64,000 bases of DNA, from positions 62,001-126,000 of the forward strand of contig NZ_SLZU01000001.1 in NCBI RefSeq assembly GCF_004342065.1, read 5' to 3'. The notes beneath the pieces are model-generated. The model was not told the DNA's origin. It did not search any database and was given only the letters and a program-made list of their open reading frames with translations. A program made the position numbers and the translations under genes. Origin of the DNA: Primorskyibacter sedentarius. GTDB lineage: Bacteria; Pseudomonadota; Alphaproteobacteria; Rhodobacterales; Rhodobacteraceae. Of this stretch, positions 25,514-34,788 are shown one piece after another (position 1 is the first letter of the stretch; each line of letters starts with the position of its first letter).

Positions 25514-28036
25514 TCAGTACAGACCGCCAGAGCTCATGGAACCGAAGGTCGCCTTCGGGCCGACGATGGCCTTCTTGCCGGTTGATGTCGTGACCTCGCG
25601 GGGCTTGCTGTCGGCCGCCGGGCGGATCAGGTCGAAATCAGACCCCATCGCAAACCCGCCATCAAGCTGGATACCGAAGAAGGGCTCTTCCCCCTCGCGG
25701 AAACATTCGGACACGACATTGTCGCCGCTTGCGCTGTCGGACAGGCGGGCACCGGTGAAGCGGTCGATCTTGATGAACTGACAGGCCGGGGGCACCTTGA
25801 ATGGACCGCCGCCATATTTGGCCACTGCCTTCGTCATGAAGCGCTGGAACACCGGACCGCAGAAGCCACCGCCAGAGGCGCTGCGACCAAGGCTGCGCGG
25901 CTGGTCGTAGCCGATATAGCAGCCTGCCACGATGTTCGAGGTGAAGCCCACGAACCATACGTCCTTGGCATCGTTTGTCGTACCGGTCTTGCCCGCAGTC
26001 GGAACAGGCAGGTTGACCCGCCCCTTTGCCGTACCGCGCTTGACCACACCCTCCATCATGGAGGTCAGCTGATAGGCCGTGACCGGATCCATCACCCGTT
26101 CGCGGTTGGACACGATGCGTGGGCCAAGGTTGTTTGGAATGCCGGGATTGGCGCAATCCTCGCAGATGCGCTGGTCATGCCGGTAGAGCGTCTCACCATA
26201 GCGGTCCTGCACCCGGTCCACCAGGGTCGGTTCGACCCGCTCGCCGCCATTGGCAAACATCGCATAGGCCGCGACCATCTGGAACAGGGTCGTTTCCTGA
26301 CTGCCAAGCGCGTTCGCAAGCACGTGGTTCAGCCTGTCATAGACGCCGAAGCGTTCGGCATAATCGGCAACAACACCCATTCCCACCTCTTGTGCAAGGC
26401 GGATGGTCATCAGGTTACGCGAGTTTTCGATCCCTGTGCGCAGCGGCGTGGGACCGTAAAACTTGTTGGACGAGTTTCTGGGCCGCCACACACCCTGTGG
26501 GGTGTTGATCTCGATCGGCGCGTCAACGACGATCGTCGCCGGGGTGTAGCCGGAATCAAGTGCCGCCGCGTAGACAAAAGGTTTGAAGCTGGAGCCCGGC
26601 TGCCGCTGCGCCTGGGTTGCACGGTTGAACACCGAATGCTGGTAGCTGAAGCCCCCCTGCATCGCCAGAACGCGCCCGGTATTGACGTCCATCGCCACGA
26701 AGCCGCCCTGCACTTCCGGTACCTGCCGCAAGGTCCAGCGGATGAAGTTGCCCGATCCGTCCTCGACCATCCGTCGGACATGGACCACATCACCGACCTC
26801 GAAATTGTCGAAGAAATTGCCCTTGAGCCAGGAGATATCCTTGCGCGGCACCACGAAGGGCTCGGCATCCGATTCCTGCACGCCTTCGATGCCGATACGC
26901 AGCCGCTGATCCTCGACAGCAAGAACGACGGCCGGATACCATTCTGTCTCCAGATCAATATCACGGGCGACCTTGACCTCGGACAGGGCGGCACGCCATG
27001 CTTCTTCGCTGCCCAGCTTGTCAGCGGGGATCTTCTTGCCCGTGCCGCGCCAGCGACCGATCCCGCGATCATACTGTTCCAGCTGCCTGCGCAGCGCATT
27101 CGCCGCTTCAACCTGCATTTCCGGGTCGAGCGTGGCGCGAATCGTCAGACCGCCCGAGAAGAATTCGCCTTCGCCGAAATCATCGGACAACTGCCTGCGA
27201 ATTTCGTCGGTGAAATAGTCGCGTGGTGGCAGTTGCGCCCTGAAGTTTTCGAAGTCACCATTCTGGACAGAGCGCAGCGGCTGCGCCAATTCCTGCTCGT
27301 ACACGGCAGACGTCAGATAGCCGTTTTCAAACATTTCCTTCAACACGAAGTTCCGGCGATCGGTCAGGCGTTCCTTGCGGCGCACCGGGTGGAAATCCGA
27401 CGGAGCCTTGGGCAGAGAGGCCAGAAAGGCCGCCTCATGCGGTGCAAGCTCACTGAGCGCCTTGTTGAAATAGGTCTGGCTCGCCGCGGCCACGCCATAA
27501 GAATTCTCACCAAGATAGATCTCGTTCAGGTAGAGTTCGAGGATTTCTTCCTTCGTCAGCGTCGACTCCAACCGGGTGGCGAGCATGATCTCCTTGATCT
27601 TTCGCTCCAGCTGCCGGTCGCCGGACAGAAGGAAGTTTTTCATCACCTGCTGGGTAATGGTCGAGGCACCGCGAACGTTCTTACCGCGCGACTTCACAGC
27701 GTCATAGATCGCCGAAGCGATGCCGCGCGGGTCATAGCCCTGATGCTCGTAGAAAAGCTTGTCCTCGGCAGAGATGAAGGCCTGCTTGATCAGGACGGGG
27801 ATCTCTTCGGCGGGCGCAAAGAGACGACGCTCTTCGGCGAATTCATCAATGATTCTGCCTTCGGTCGAGTAGATCCGGCTGATCGTGGGCGGGCGGTATT
27901 GCGCAAGGGATTCGTGGCTGGGAAGATCGCGCCCGTAAATCCAGAAAATCGCGCCCAAGCTTAGCGCGAGCATCATCAGCCCCAGCGTCAGAACGCTGAA
28001 TATGGCACCGAAGAAGGATAGGATGAACCTGAGCAC
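25514..28036 (-). CDS. mrcA: Penicillin-binding protein 1A (bifunctional glycosyltransferase/transpeptidase)
   Basis: An 840-residue class A PBP that polymerises and cross-links peptidoglycan. It has an N-terminal membrane anchor (residues ~5-33) and a GT51 transglycosylase with EDKLFYEHQGYDPRG and ASTITQQVMKN. An OB-like insert follows, then the transpeptidase with the active-site SSFK (QPGSSFKPFVYA), SRN, and KTGTT. Length is typical of proteobacterial PBP1A. Upstream lies a murein amidase gene on the same strand, so synthesis and hydrolysis of the wall are encoded together. Confidence 0.96.
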   Translation of the reverse strand: MLRFILSFFGAIFSVLTLGLMMLALSLGAIFWIYGRDLPSHESLAQYRPPTISRIYSTEGRIIDEFAEERRLFAPAEEIPVLIKQAFISAEDKLFYEHQGYDPRGIASAIYDAVKSRGKNVRGASTITQQVMKNFLLSGDRQLERKIKEIMLATRLESTLTKEEILELYLNEIYLGENSYGVAAASQTYFNKALSELAPHEAAFLASLPKAPSDFHPVRRKERLTDRRNFVLKEMFENGYLTSAVYEQELAQPLRSVQNGDFENFRAQLPPRDYFTDEIRRQLSDDFGEGEFFSGGLTIRATLDPEMQVEAANALRRQLEQYDRGIGRWRGTGKKIPADKLGSEEAWRAALSEVKVARDIDLETEWYPAVVLAVEDQRLRIGIEGVQESDAEPFVVPRKDISWLKGNFFDNFEVGDVVHVRRMVEDGSGNFIRWTLRQVPEVQGGFVAMDVNTGRVLAMQGGFSYQHSVFNRATQAQRQPGSSFKPFVYAAALDSGYTPATIVVDAPIEINTPQGVWRPRNSSNKFYGPTPLRTGIENSRNLMTIRLAQEVGMGVVADYAERFGVYDRLNHVLANALGSQETTLFQMVAAYAMFANGGERVEPTLVDRVQDRYGETLYRHDQRICEDCANPGIPNNLGPRIVSNRERVMDPVTAYQLTSMMEGVVKRGTAKGRVNLPVPTAGKTGTTNDAKDVWFVGFTSNIVAGCYIGYDQPRSLGRSASGGGFCGPVFQRFMTKAVAKYGGGPFKVPPACQFIKIDRFTGARLSDSASGDNVVSECFREGEEPFFGIQLDGGFAMGSDFDLIRPAADSKPREVTTSTGKKAIVGPKATFGSMSSGGLY

Positions 28037-28142
28037 GCAACATATTCCTGTGTATTTGTGCGCTCTGTCTACACACAGTCCAGCACAGGGTCAAAACACA
28101 TCAAGCTGATCATGCGCACGTTTCCACCCAAACTGGCGGCGC

Positions 28143-29369
28143 TCACCTGCGGCGCAGCCGTGACGTTGCGGCATCCTCGACGGCCCATGCCTGCAAACCG
28201 TCGCGAATGCCCGTTGCCATGCGCGTGCGCCAGCCCGGGTCGCGCAGCTTTCGCAGCTCTCCCGCCGTGGACAGAAAGGCCACTTCGATCAGAACGGAAG
28301 GGATGTCAGCGGCCTTGAGCACCGAGAACCCGGCCTGTCGCTGCGGGTGCTTGTAAACCTCGCCCACCGCGTTCCTGATGCCTTGGACAAGATGACCGGA
28401 AAGCGCCTTTGACCGGGGTGAATTGTCCAGCCGGGCAAGGTCCAGCAGGACGTTTGCCACCCGATCATCCGCCCCGGTGAGGTCCAGCCCCGAAAGAAGA
28501 TCGTCACGATCATGACGTTCGGCCAGCGCCGCACTCGCCGCGTCAGAGGCTTTGTCGGACAGGGTATAGACCGACGCACCGCGCGCGACCCCCTCCTCCA
28601 GCGCATCCGCGTGCAGCGAGATGAAGACATCCGCCCCGATTTCATGCGCCTTGGCCACCCGCGCCTCCAGCGACACGAAGATATCGGCGTCCCGGGTCAG
28701 GAAGACCTCGAACCCCCCTGCCCGTTCGAGCATGTCCTTCACTTCGCGCGCAAGCGTCAGCATCAGACGCGCCTCGGTCGTGCCATCTGCCTCTGCACCG
28801 GGATCAAGCCCGCCGTGGCCGGGGTCTAGGACGATGCGCAGCGGCCCCTGGCCTGCCTGCACGCGATCTGCGGTGCTGGCGGTCGTGTCAGGCAGATCCC
28901 AGGCCGGATCGCGAAATGTCCCGACGCGCGAATCGAAATCCTCTTGCGACGCGTTTTCCAGCCGGATGCGCAGCCGCGCCCTGCCCGACCCCTCGTCGAT
29001 TGCCATATCCGCTTGCGCCACAACCATCGGCCGGGCCAATTCGGCCACGAGACGGGACCAGCCCGGACGCAGCGGACCAAATCGCAGGGATTTCAGCCGT
29101 GCTGACCGGCTCAATGCTTCGGGGTCGATGCCTGCGGTATCAAGATCGCGAAAATCCAACACCAGACGGTTCGGCTGGCTCAAGGTGTAGACCTGATGCG
29201 GAACACCCCTGCTCAGCGACAGCTCAATGTCAGCCCCACCGAACATGCGGTCCTCGATCACGCTTGCCTCTGGGTCGAGCGTTGCAGGTTCTGCCTGCTC
29301 CTGCGCGAGCCCCATGCCTGAAAGCACTGCACATAGCAGCGCGACGCCCAAAATCCTCAATCCGCTCAT
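28143..29369 (-). CDS. N-acetylmuramoyl-L-alanine amidase (AMIN + Amidase_3)
   Basis: A 408-residue periplasmic zinc amidase that cuts the bond between MurNAc and the peptide stem, as AmiC does in daughter-cell separation. A signal peptide (MSGLRILGVALLCAVLSGMGLA) is followed by an AMIN domain at ~40-150 that targets septal peptidoglycan. The Amidase_3 domain has zinc ligands in VLDPGHGG, the Glu of TTEARLMLTLAREV and ISLHADAL, and the catalytic Glu in VLIEVAFLS. It is upstream of mrcA by 106 bases. It may need an EnvC/NlpD-type activator; the M23 protein at 48467-49780 is one candidate but unlinked. Confidence 0.93.
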   Translation of the reverse strand: MSGLRILGVALLCAVLSGMGLAQEQAEPATLDPEASVIEDRMFGGADIELSLSRGVPHQVYTLSQPNRLVLDFRDLDTAGIDPEALSRSARLKSLRFGPLRPGWSRLVAELARPMVVAQADMAIDEGSGRARLRIRLENASQEDFDSRVGTFRDPAWDLPDTTASTADRVQAGQGPLRIVLDPGHGGLDPGAEADGTTEARLMLTLAREVKDMLERAGGFEVFLTRDADIFVSLEARVAKAHEIGADVFISLHADALEEGVARGASVYTLSDKASDAASAALAERHDRDDLLSGLDLTGADDRVANVLLDLARLDNSPRSKALSGHLVQGIRNAVGEVYKHPQRQAGFSVLKAADIPSVLIEVAFLSTAGELRKLRDPGWRTRMATGIRDGLQAWAVEDAATSRLRRR

Positions 29370-29474
29370 CCGTCACTTTCCGTCCGGTTCAACCGGCATG
29401 ATACACGCGCCGCGCGTGCCTTGCCCAGCATGGCCGCAGGTTTCCTGCAAACTCTTCATCCGCTGCGCCTGCGG

Positions 29475-30626
29475 TCACTCCCGGTCGCGCCCGGCCATGT
29501 AGCTTTGCAGGCGCGACAGCCCTTCGGCGATGTCGGCGGTCGAGCGTGCATAGGAAAACCGCAGCGTCGTCGCGCCGCGATCAGGATCAAAGTCGAGCCC
29601 CGGCGTCACCGCAACACCAGCACCTTCCAGAAGCTCTGCCGCGAAGGCCCGGCTGTCCGATGTCAGATGGGCGACATCCGCATAGATATAGAACGCCCCG
29701 TCCGGCGGCGCGATTCGGTCGAACCCGGCTTTCGGCAGGCCCTCCAGCATCAGTTGGCGGTTGGCGGCATAGACGGACAGATTGCCCTCCAGCTCATCCT
29801 CGCAATCCATCGCCGCCAAAGCCGCAACCTGCGAGGCGTGCGGCGCACAGATAAAGAGGTTCTGGGCCAGCCGTTCGACCTGCCGCACCAGCGCGGGCGG
29901 CACCACCATCCACCCGGCGCGCCAGCCGGTCATGCTGAAATACTTGGAAAACGAGTTGATCACGACCACATCGTCGGACAGTTCCAGCGCCGTCACCGCC
30001 TTCGCTTCATATTCGATGCCGTGATAGATCTCGTCCGAGATGAAGGCCGCGCCCTTCTCGGCACAAAGCCCCACCAGCGCGCCCATCTGTTCCCGGTTCA
30101 GCATCGTGCCGGTCGGATTGGCGGGCGAGGCAACCAGCAAACCGTCGAATTCCGCGCCGCGCAGCTCTGCCGGGACGGGTTGCAACCGGTTCTCGGGCGC
30201 TGTTTCGATCTCTACCGCCTCAAGATCCAGCGCGCGCAGGATCTGCCGGTAGGACGGGTATCCCGGCTTACCAAGCGCCACCCGGTCCCCGGCATCGAAC
30301 AAAGCGGTGAAGGCCAAAAGGAAGGCGCCGGACGATCCGGGTGTGACCACGACCCGCGCAGGATCAAGATCGACATTGTACCAATCGCCGTAAAGCTGCG
30401 CGATCCGGGACCGAAGCGCAGGCAGCCCCAGCGCCACCGTGTACCCCAGCGCATCCTCTTCCAGTGCCGCAGCCAGCGCCTTGCGCGCGCCTTCGGGTGC
30501 AGGCGTTCCGGGCTGCCCGACTTCCATGTGAATAATGCTGCGCCCGGACGCCTCGGCCGCCCGCGCGGCCTCCATCACGTCCATCACAATGAAGGGATCG
30601 ACCTCTCCACGCCTTGAGTTGTGCAT
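29475..30626 (-). CDS. Class I PLP-dependent aminotransferase
   Basis: A 383-residue fold-type I aminotransferase. Typical residues: HMEVGQPGTPAP near the N-terminus, SSGAFLLAF (phosphate-binding turn), ASPANPTGTML, SDEIYHGIEY with the PLP-ring Asp, and the PLP Lys in INSFSKYFSMTGWRAGW. The C-terminal Arg motif (TLRFSYARS) binds the substrate carboxylate. Substrate specificity is not clear; the subgroup resembles aspartate/tyrosine-type aminotransferases. The frame is open 72 codons upstream, but ATG 30626 (MHNSRRGEVDPF) fits the family. It is divergent from the M48 protease. Confidence 0.9.
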   Translation of the reverse strand: MHNSRRGEVDPFIVMDVMEAARAAEASGRSIIHMEVGQPGTPAPEGARKALAAALEEDALGYTVALGLPALRSRIAQLYGDWYNVDLDPARVVVTPGSSGAFLLAFTALFDAGDRVALGKPGYPSYRQILRALDLEAVEIETAPENRLQPVPAELRGAEFDGLLVASPANPTGTMLNREQMGALVGLCAEKGAAFISDEIYHGIEYEAKAVTALELSDDVVVINSFSKYFSMTGWRAGWMVVPPALVRQVERLAQNLFICAPHASQVAALAAMDCEDELEGNLSVYAANRQLMLEGLPKAGFDRIAPPDGAFYIYADVAHLTSDSRAFAAELLEGAGVAVTPGLDFDPDRGATTLRFSYARSTADIAEGLSRLQSYMAGRDRE

Positions 30627-30685
30627 TGCATCATTCCTAAACTCTCGGTCAGATGGCTTTATTCGAGCGAAACACCGGGGCGTCA

Positions 30686-32005
30686 ATGCATCTGCTGAAA
30701 ACTCTATGTCTTGCGATCGGCCTGATGGCCCTTGCCACTGTGCCAGCGCGGGCAGCATCCCTGATCCGGGACGCCGATATTGAATATGCCTTGGCGGAAC
30801 TGGCTGACCCGATCCTGCGCGCCGCGGGGCTGAGCCCGGCACAGGTTCGCGTGCTGTTGGTCAACGACTCCTCGCTCAATGCTTTTGTGACGGATACGCA
30901 GCATATCTTCATTCACAGCGGCTTGCTGCTGAAACTCCAGAACGCGCGGTCGTTGCAGGCGGTAATCGCGCATGAGGCCGCACACATTATCAACGGGCAC
31001 CTCACCAGCCGGGCGGGAAACATCGCCTCCGCGCGCACAGCGGCGGGGCTGGGGCTTGTGCTGGCAGCGGCAGCGGCGGCGGCTGGCGGCGGCAAGGCAG
31101 CGCCCGGCATTGCCATCGGGGCGCAATCCTCGGCTCTGCGCGTGTTTCTGGGCCACACGAGGGCCGAGGAAGCATCCGCCGATCAAAGCTCTGTCCGCTA
31201 CATGGTCCGGGCCGGGGTGAACCCGCAAGGCGCCGTCGAGGTGCATGAGATGTTCAAAGGTCAGGAGGCGCTGAGCGTCAGCAGGCAGGATCCCTATATG
31301 CTGTCGCACCCGCTCAATCGCGACCGGATGCGCGCCATGCAAGGGTTTGTCGCCGCCTATGGCAAGGATCTGCCCGACAACAACGCCGCGAACTACTGGT
31401 TCGCGCGGGCGCAGGGGAAGCTGTCTGCCTTCACCCGCGCGCCCGGCTGGACACTGCGCCGCGCCAAGGACAGCGCGACACAGGACATCGCCCTGATGCG
31501 GCAGGCTGCGGCCTATCACCGCCAGTCCGACCTCAAGCGCGCGCTTGCCGCCATTGATGACGCGCTGAAACTGCGGCCGAAAGATCCGTTCTACATGGAT
31601 CTCAAGGCGCAGATCCTGCTGGAAAGCCGTCAGGCGGGGGCTGCTGTCAGCGCCTATTCACAGGCTTCCAACCTGGCGCCGCGCAACGCATTGATCCTTG
31701 GCGGGTTGGGCCGCGCCCTGCTTGCCGCCGACCGGCCGCGCGACGCGCTGTCCGTGCTGGAAAAGGCCCGCGACCGGGACTTTCGCGATGCCCGCGTGCT
31801 GCGCGATCTTGCCGTGGCCTATGCCAAGACCGGCAGCAACGGGATGGCCTCTGTCGTCACGGCCGAACGCTATGCGCTTCAGGGGCGGATGAAAGATGCC
31901 GCATTGCATGCAGATCGCGCGATGGCGCTGTTGCCGAGCGGTTCCGGCCCGTGGCAACGCGCGCAGGATGTGCTATTGACCGCTGAACGCGCCGCCAGAC
32001 GCTAG
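30686..32005 (+). CDS. M48 family periplasmic metalloprotease with TPR repeats (BepA-like)
   Basis: A 439-residue exported protease/chaperone. The signal peptide ends around ATVPARAAS. The zinc motif is HEAAH at residues 96-100 (VIAHEAAHIINGHL), and the third ligand Glu is in RAEEASADQSS. The C-terminal half carries TPR-like helices (RQAAAYHRQSDLKRALAAID and following). This is the architecture of BepA/YfgC, which degrades or helps fold outer-membrane assembly intermediates. ATG 30686 is preferred over ATG 30653 because it starts a clean signal peptide and follows GGGGCG. It is followed by two thioredoxin-fold proteins. Confidence 0.9.
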   Translation: MHLLKTLCLAIGLMALATVPARAASLIRDADIEYALAELADPILRAAGLSPAQVRVLLVNDSSLNAFVTDTQHIFIHSGLLLKLQNARSLQAVIAHEAAHIINGHLTSRAGNIASARTAAGLGLVLAAAAAAAGGGKAAPGIAIGAQSSALRVFLGHTRAEEASADQSSVRYMVRAGVNPQGAVEVHEMFKGQEALSVSRQDPYMLSHPLNRDRMRAMQGFVAAYGKDLPDNNAANYWFARAQGKLSAFTRAPGWTLRRAKDSATQDIALMRQAAAYHRQSDLKRALAAIDDALKLRPKDPFYMDLKAQILLESRQAGAAVSAYSQASNLAPRNALILGGLGRALLAADRPRDALSVLEKARDRDFRDARVLRDLAVAYAKTGSNGMASVVTAERYALQGRMKDAALHADRAMALLPSGSGPWQRAQDVLLTAERAARR

Positions 32006-32038
32006 GCCCGGCCCCAGAGACACCGATCGGAGAACGAA

Positions 32039-32794
32039 ATGAAACGACCCCTTGCTGCATCCGCCATCGCCCTCGCGATCGGGCTCGCCGCCCCGGCGCA
32101 GGCCTTTGACCTGACATCGATGACGGGCGCAGAACGTGACGCCTTCCGCAAGGAAGTGCGCGATTATCTCATGGAAAACCCCGAAATCATCATCGAGGCC
32201 GTCAACACGCTGGAGGCCCGCCAGGCCGAACAAGCTGCACTGGATGACCGCTCCATGGTCGAGGTGAACGCCAAGGCCCTGTTCGATGACGGTTTTTCCT
32301 GGGTGGGCGGCAATCCTGACGGCGACGTGACGCTGGTGGAATTCCTCGACTATCGCTGTGGCTACTGCCGCAAAGCGCATGAAGAGGTCAAGGAACTGGT
32401 CGAGAGCGACGGCAATATTCGCTACATCGTCAAAGAATTCCCGATTCTGGGGCAGGATTCGCTGACATCTTCCCGCTTTGCCATCGCCACGAAGCAGATC
32501 GCGGGCGACGAGGCCTATGCCTCGGTCTATGACACGCTGATGAATTTCAACGGAGAAGTGACAGAAACCGCCCTGCGCCGCATTGGTGACACGCTGGGGC
32601 TGGAGGTCGATCCAATCCTTGAACGCATGGACACTGACGAGGTCAACCAGGTGATTCAGCAGACGCGCGAATTGGCACAGCGGTTGCAGATCAACGGCAC
32701 GCCCACTTTCGTGATGGAGGACGAGATGCTGCGCGGCTACGTCCCGCTGGACAGCATGCGACAGGTCGTGGGCGCTGTCCGCGAGAATGGCTGA
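32039..32794 (+). CDS. DsbA-family thiol:disulfide oxidoreductase
   Basis: A 251-residue periplasmic thioredoxin-fold protein. The signal peptide is MKRPLAASAIALAIGLAAPAQ cut after AQA, and a ~60-residue N-terminal helical extension with ENPEIIIEAVNTLEARQ is typical of the ScsC/Com1-like DsbA group. The active site is CGYC (Cys107, Cys110 in LDYRCGYCRKAH) and the cis-proline loop is NGTPTFVM. It may oxidise or isomerise disulfides; the N-terminal extension can mediate oligomerisation in relatives. It is downstream of the M48 protease and overlaps the next gene by eight bases. Confidence 0.93.
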   Translation: MKRPLAASAIALAIGLAAPAQAFDLTSMTGAERDAFRKEVRDYLMENPEIIIEAVNTLEARQAEQAALDDRSMVEVNAKALFDDGFSWVGGNPDGDVTLVEFLDYRCGYCRKAHEEVKELVESDGNIRYIVKEFPILGQDSLTSSRFAIATKQIAGDEAYASVYDTLMNFNGEVTETALRRIGDTLGLEVDPILERMDTDEVNQVIQQTRELAQRLQINGTPTFVMEDEMLRGYVPLDSMRQVVGAVRENG

Positions 32795-33449
32795 AAAGCA
32801 ACTCGCGGCATTTGCGGTTCTGCTGGGCCTGACGGGTCCGGCTGGCGCAGGGGAGCGTTTGTTTGACACGCACGCGAAACAAGACGCGCTTGGCGCGGAG
32901 TTGCGCGCGCTGTTCGCAGCAGAGCCCGGGATCATCGAAAACGCGTTGATCCCGCAGCCGACAGAAGACCCCTATGCCGATGAGAAAGCGGCGGACCTTG
33001 CTGCGATCACGTCGGAGGCCGCACGGCTGTTTGCGCCGGACGCCCCCGGTTTTGGGAACCCCGACGCTGCTGCCATCTGGGCCATTTTCGTGCGACCTGA
33101 CTGTGGTGAATGCGCAGATGCCGTCAGGGGGCTGCAATCGCTCGTGCGGGTACATGATCTGCGCGTGTCGGTCTTTCTGCTGCCCACCGATCCCGCCGAC
33201 ACACGTCCGGGCTTGCTGAAAGCTGCCGCAACGCAGGGCGATGCTGCGGTTCTGAAAGTGCTGGACGGTGTGCTGCACGGCGGGGCCGAGGGTGCAGCCC
33301 CGCGCGGCTCCGACACCACGACCGGCGCGACCAATCAGGCAATGTTCGACCGTCTGGGGCTGGACACGACCCCTAGCTACGTGCTGCCCGACATGCTGAT
33401 CCGGGGAGAGATGCCCGGCTTCGTGCTGGAGCGCTATATCGACAGATGA
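32787..33449 (+). CDS. Thioredoxin-fold protein with CGEC motif (divergent DsbA-like paralogue)
   Basis: A 220-residue exported protein whose start overlaps the end of the preceding DsbA gene by eight bases. The signal peptide is MAEKQLAAFAVLLGLTGPAGA. The two Cys at 106 and 109 (RPDCGECADAV) and a Thr-cis-Pro loop (DTTPSYVLPDMLIRGEMPG) align in order with the CGYC and NGTPTFVMEDEMLRG of its neighbour. The overall sequence is otherwise very different, and the usual aromatic before the first Cys is Pro-Asp. I infer a redox partner or specialised disulfide protein; no family name is assigned. Confidence 0.75.
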   Translation: MAEKQLAAFAVLLGLTGPAGAGERLFDTHAKQDALGAELRALFAAEPGIIENALIPQPTEDPYADEKAADLAAITSEAARLFAPDAPGFGNPDAAAIWAIFVRPDCGECADAVRGLQSLVRVHDLRVSVFLLPTDPADTRPGLLKAAATQGDAAVLKVLDGVLHGGAEGAAPRGSDTTTGATNQAMFDRLGLDTTPSYVLPDMLIRGEMPGFVLERYIDR

Positions 33450-33450
33450 A

Positions 33451-33481
33451 ACGCGCGAGCACACAGCCGGGCATCGCGCGT
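33451..33481. other. Hairpin between convergent genes
   Basis: ACGCGCGA (33451-33458) and TCGCGCGT (33474-33481) pair over 8 bp just after the CGEC-protein stop. No U-run follows, so termination there is doubtful. Confidence 0.35.
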
Positions 33482-33573
33482 GGCTGATCTGGCCGGACGC
33501 TCACGCGCCTTTCACGGTGGATGCCAGGAAGGACGGCCGACCTCGCATGTTACCGGTGCATTCCTGCCGAAGG

Positions 33574-34704
33574 TTATTCCGCCGCTTGCGGCCCGGCCTC
33601 CACAGCCTCCAGCACTTTTGCACGGGCTTCGACCTGTTCAACGATATGATCGATCATTTCGGCATTCGAAAGCTTGTGGCTCTGCTTGCCTGCAAGATAG
33701 ACCATCCCTGCTCCGTTCCCGCCACCGGTGAACCCCACATCGGTCATGAGCGCTTCCCCCGGACCGTTCACCACGCACCCGATGATCGACAGGCTCATCG
33801 GTGTCTTGATGTGCTCAAGTCGCTTCTCGAGCTCGGCAACCGTGGCAATGACGTCAAAGCCCTGACGCGCGCAGCTGGGGCAAGAGATGATATTCACGCC
33901 GCGATGGCGAAGGCCCAGAGATTTCAGGATCTCATAGCCGACTTTCACCTCTTCGACCGGATCGGCAGAGAGCGACACGCGGATCGTATCGCCGATGCCC
34001 ATCCACAGCAGATTGCCCAGACCGATTGCGGATTTGATCGTACCGGAGACGAGGCCCCCTGCCTCGGTGATGCCAAGATGGATCGGCGCGTCGGTCGCTT
34101 CGGCAATGCCCTGATAGGCGGCGGCGGCCATGAACACATCGCTCGCCTTCGCGCTGATCTTGTAGTTCTGAAAATCGTTGTCCTCAAGGATGCGGATATG
34201 TTCGAGAGCCGATTCCACCATCGCATCGGGGCAAGGTTCCCCGTATTTCTCAAGCAGGTGTTTCTCAAGGCTGCCTGCGTTCACGCCAATGCGGATCGAG
34301 CAGCCATTGTCGCGCGCAGCGGCGATGACCTCTCTTACGCGGTCGGCGCTACCGATATTTCCGGGATTGATGCGCAGACAGGCCGCGCCTGCGATGGCGG
34401 ATTCAATCCCGCGTTTATAGTGGAAATGGATATCCGCAACGATCGGCACGGAAACTTCGGGAATGATCTCGTGCAGGGCCTTTGACGATGCCTCGTCAGG
34501 GACAGAGATGCGCACGATGTCCGCCCCGGCCTCTGCTGCCGCCTGCACCTGGGCCACCGTGGCGGCGACATCCGAAGTGTCCGTATTCGTCATGGTCTGG
34601 ACAGAGATCGGCGCATCGCCCCCAATGGCGACATCACCAACCATGATCTGACGGGACTTGCGACGGTAGATATTGCGCCACGGGCGGATATGGTTGAGGC
34701 TCAT
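33574..34704 (-). CDS. ispG: 4-hydroxy-3-methylbut-2-enyl diphosphate synthase
   Basis: A 376-residue [4Fe-4S] enzyme (GcpE) of the MEP isoprenoid pathway that reduces the cyclic diphosphate MEcPP to HMBPP. Typical segments: [71 protein letters not shown] with two cluster Cys, and [10 protein letters not shown] with the third. Length and order match the family. It follows the RodZ-like gene, an arrangement I recall from other alphaproteobacteria. Confidence 0.97.
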   Translation of the reverse strand: MSLNHIRPWRNIYRRKSRQIMVGDVAIGGDAPISVQTMTNTDTSDVAATVAQVQAAAEAGADIVRISVPDEASSKALHEIIPEVSVPIVADIHFHYKRGIESAIAGAACLRINPGNIGSADRVREVIAAARDNGCSIRIGVNAGSLEKHLLEKYGEPCPDAMVESALEHIRILEDNDFQNYKISAKASDVFMAAAAYQGIAEATDAPIHLGITEAGGLVSGTIKSAIGLGNLLWMGIGDTIRVSLSADPVEEVKVGYEILKSLGLRHRGVNIISCPSCARQGFDVIATVAELEKRLEHIKTPMSLSIIGCVVNGPGEALMTDVGFTGGGNGAGMVYLAGKQSHKLSNAEMIDHIVEQVEARAKVLEAVEAGPQAAE

Positions 34705-34788
34705 GTCACTTCTTTTCCGGATTGTGGACGGTCCTCGCGCCTACTTAATCCCCCGCCGACGGATTTGCCACCCTTGCGGGCGGCTGCG

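Noticed and set aside
28048-28078. CTGTGTA...TACACA inverted repeat upstream of mrcA
   Set aside because: The arms are only six bases with a 15-base spacer; too weak to call an operator.
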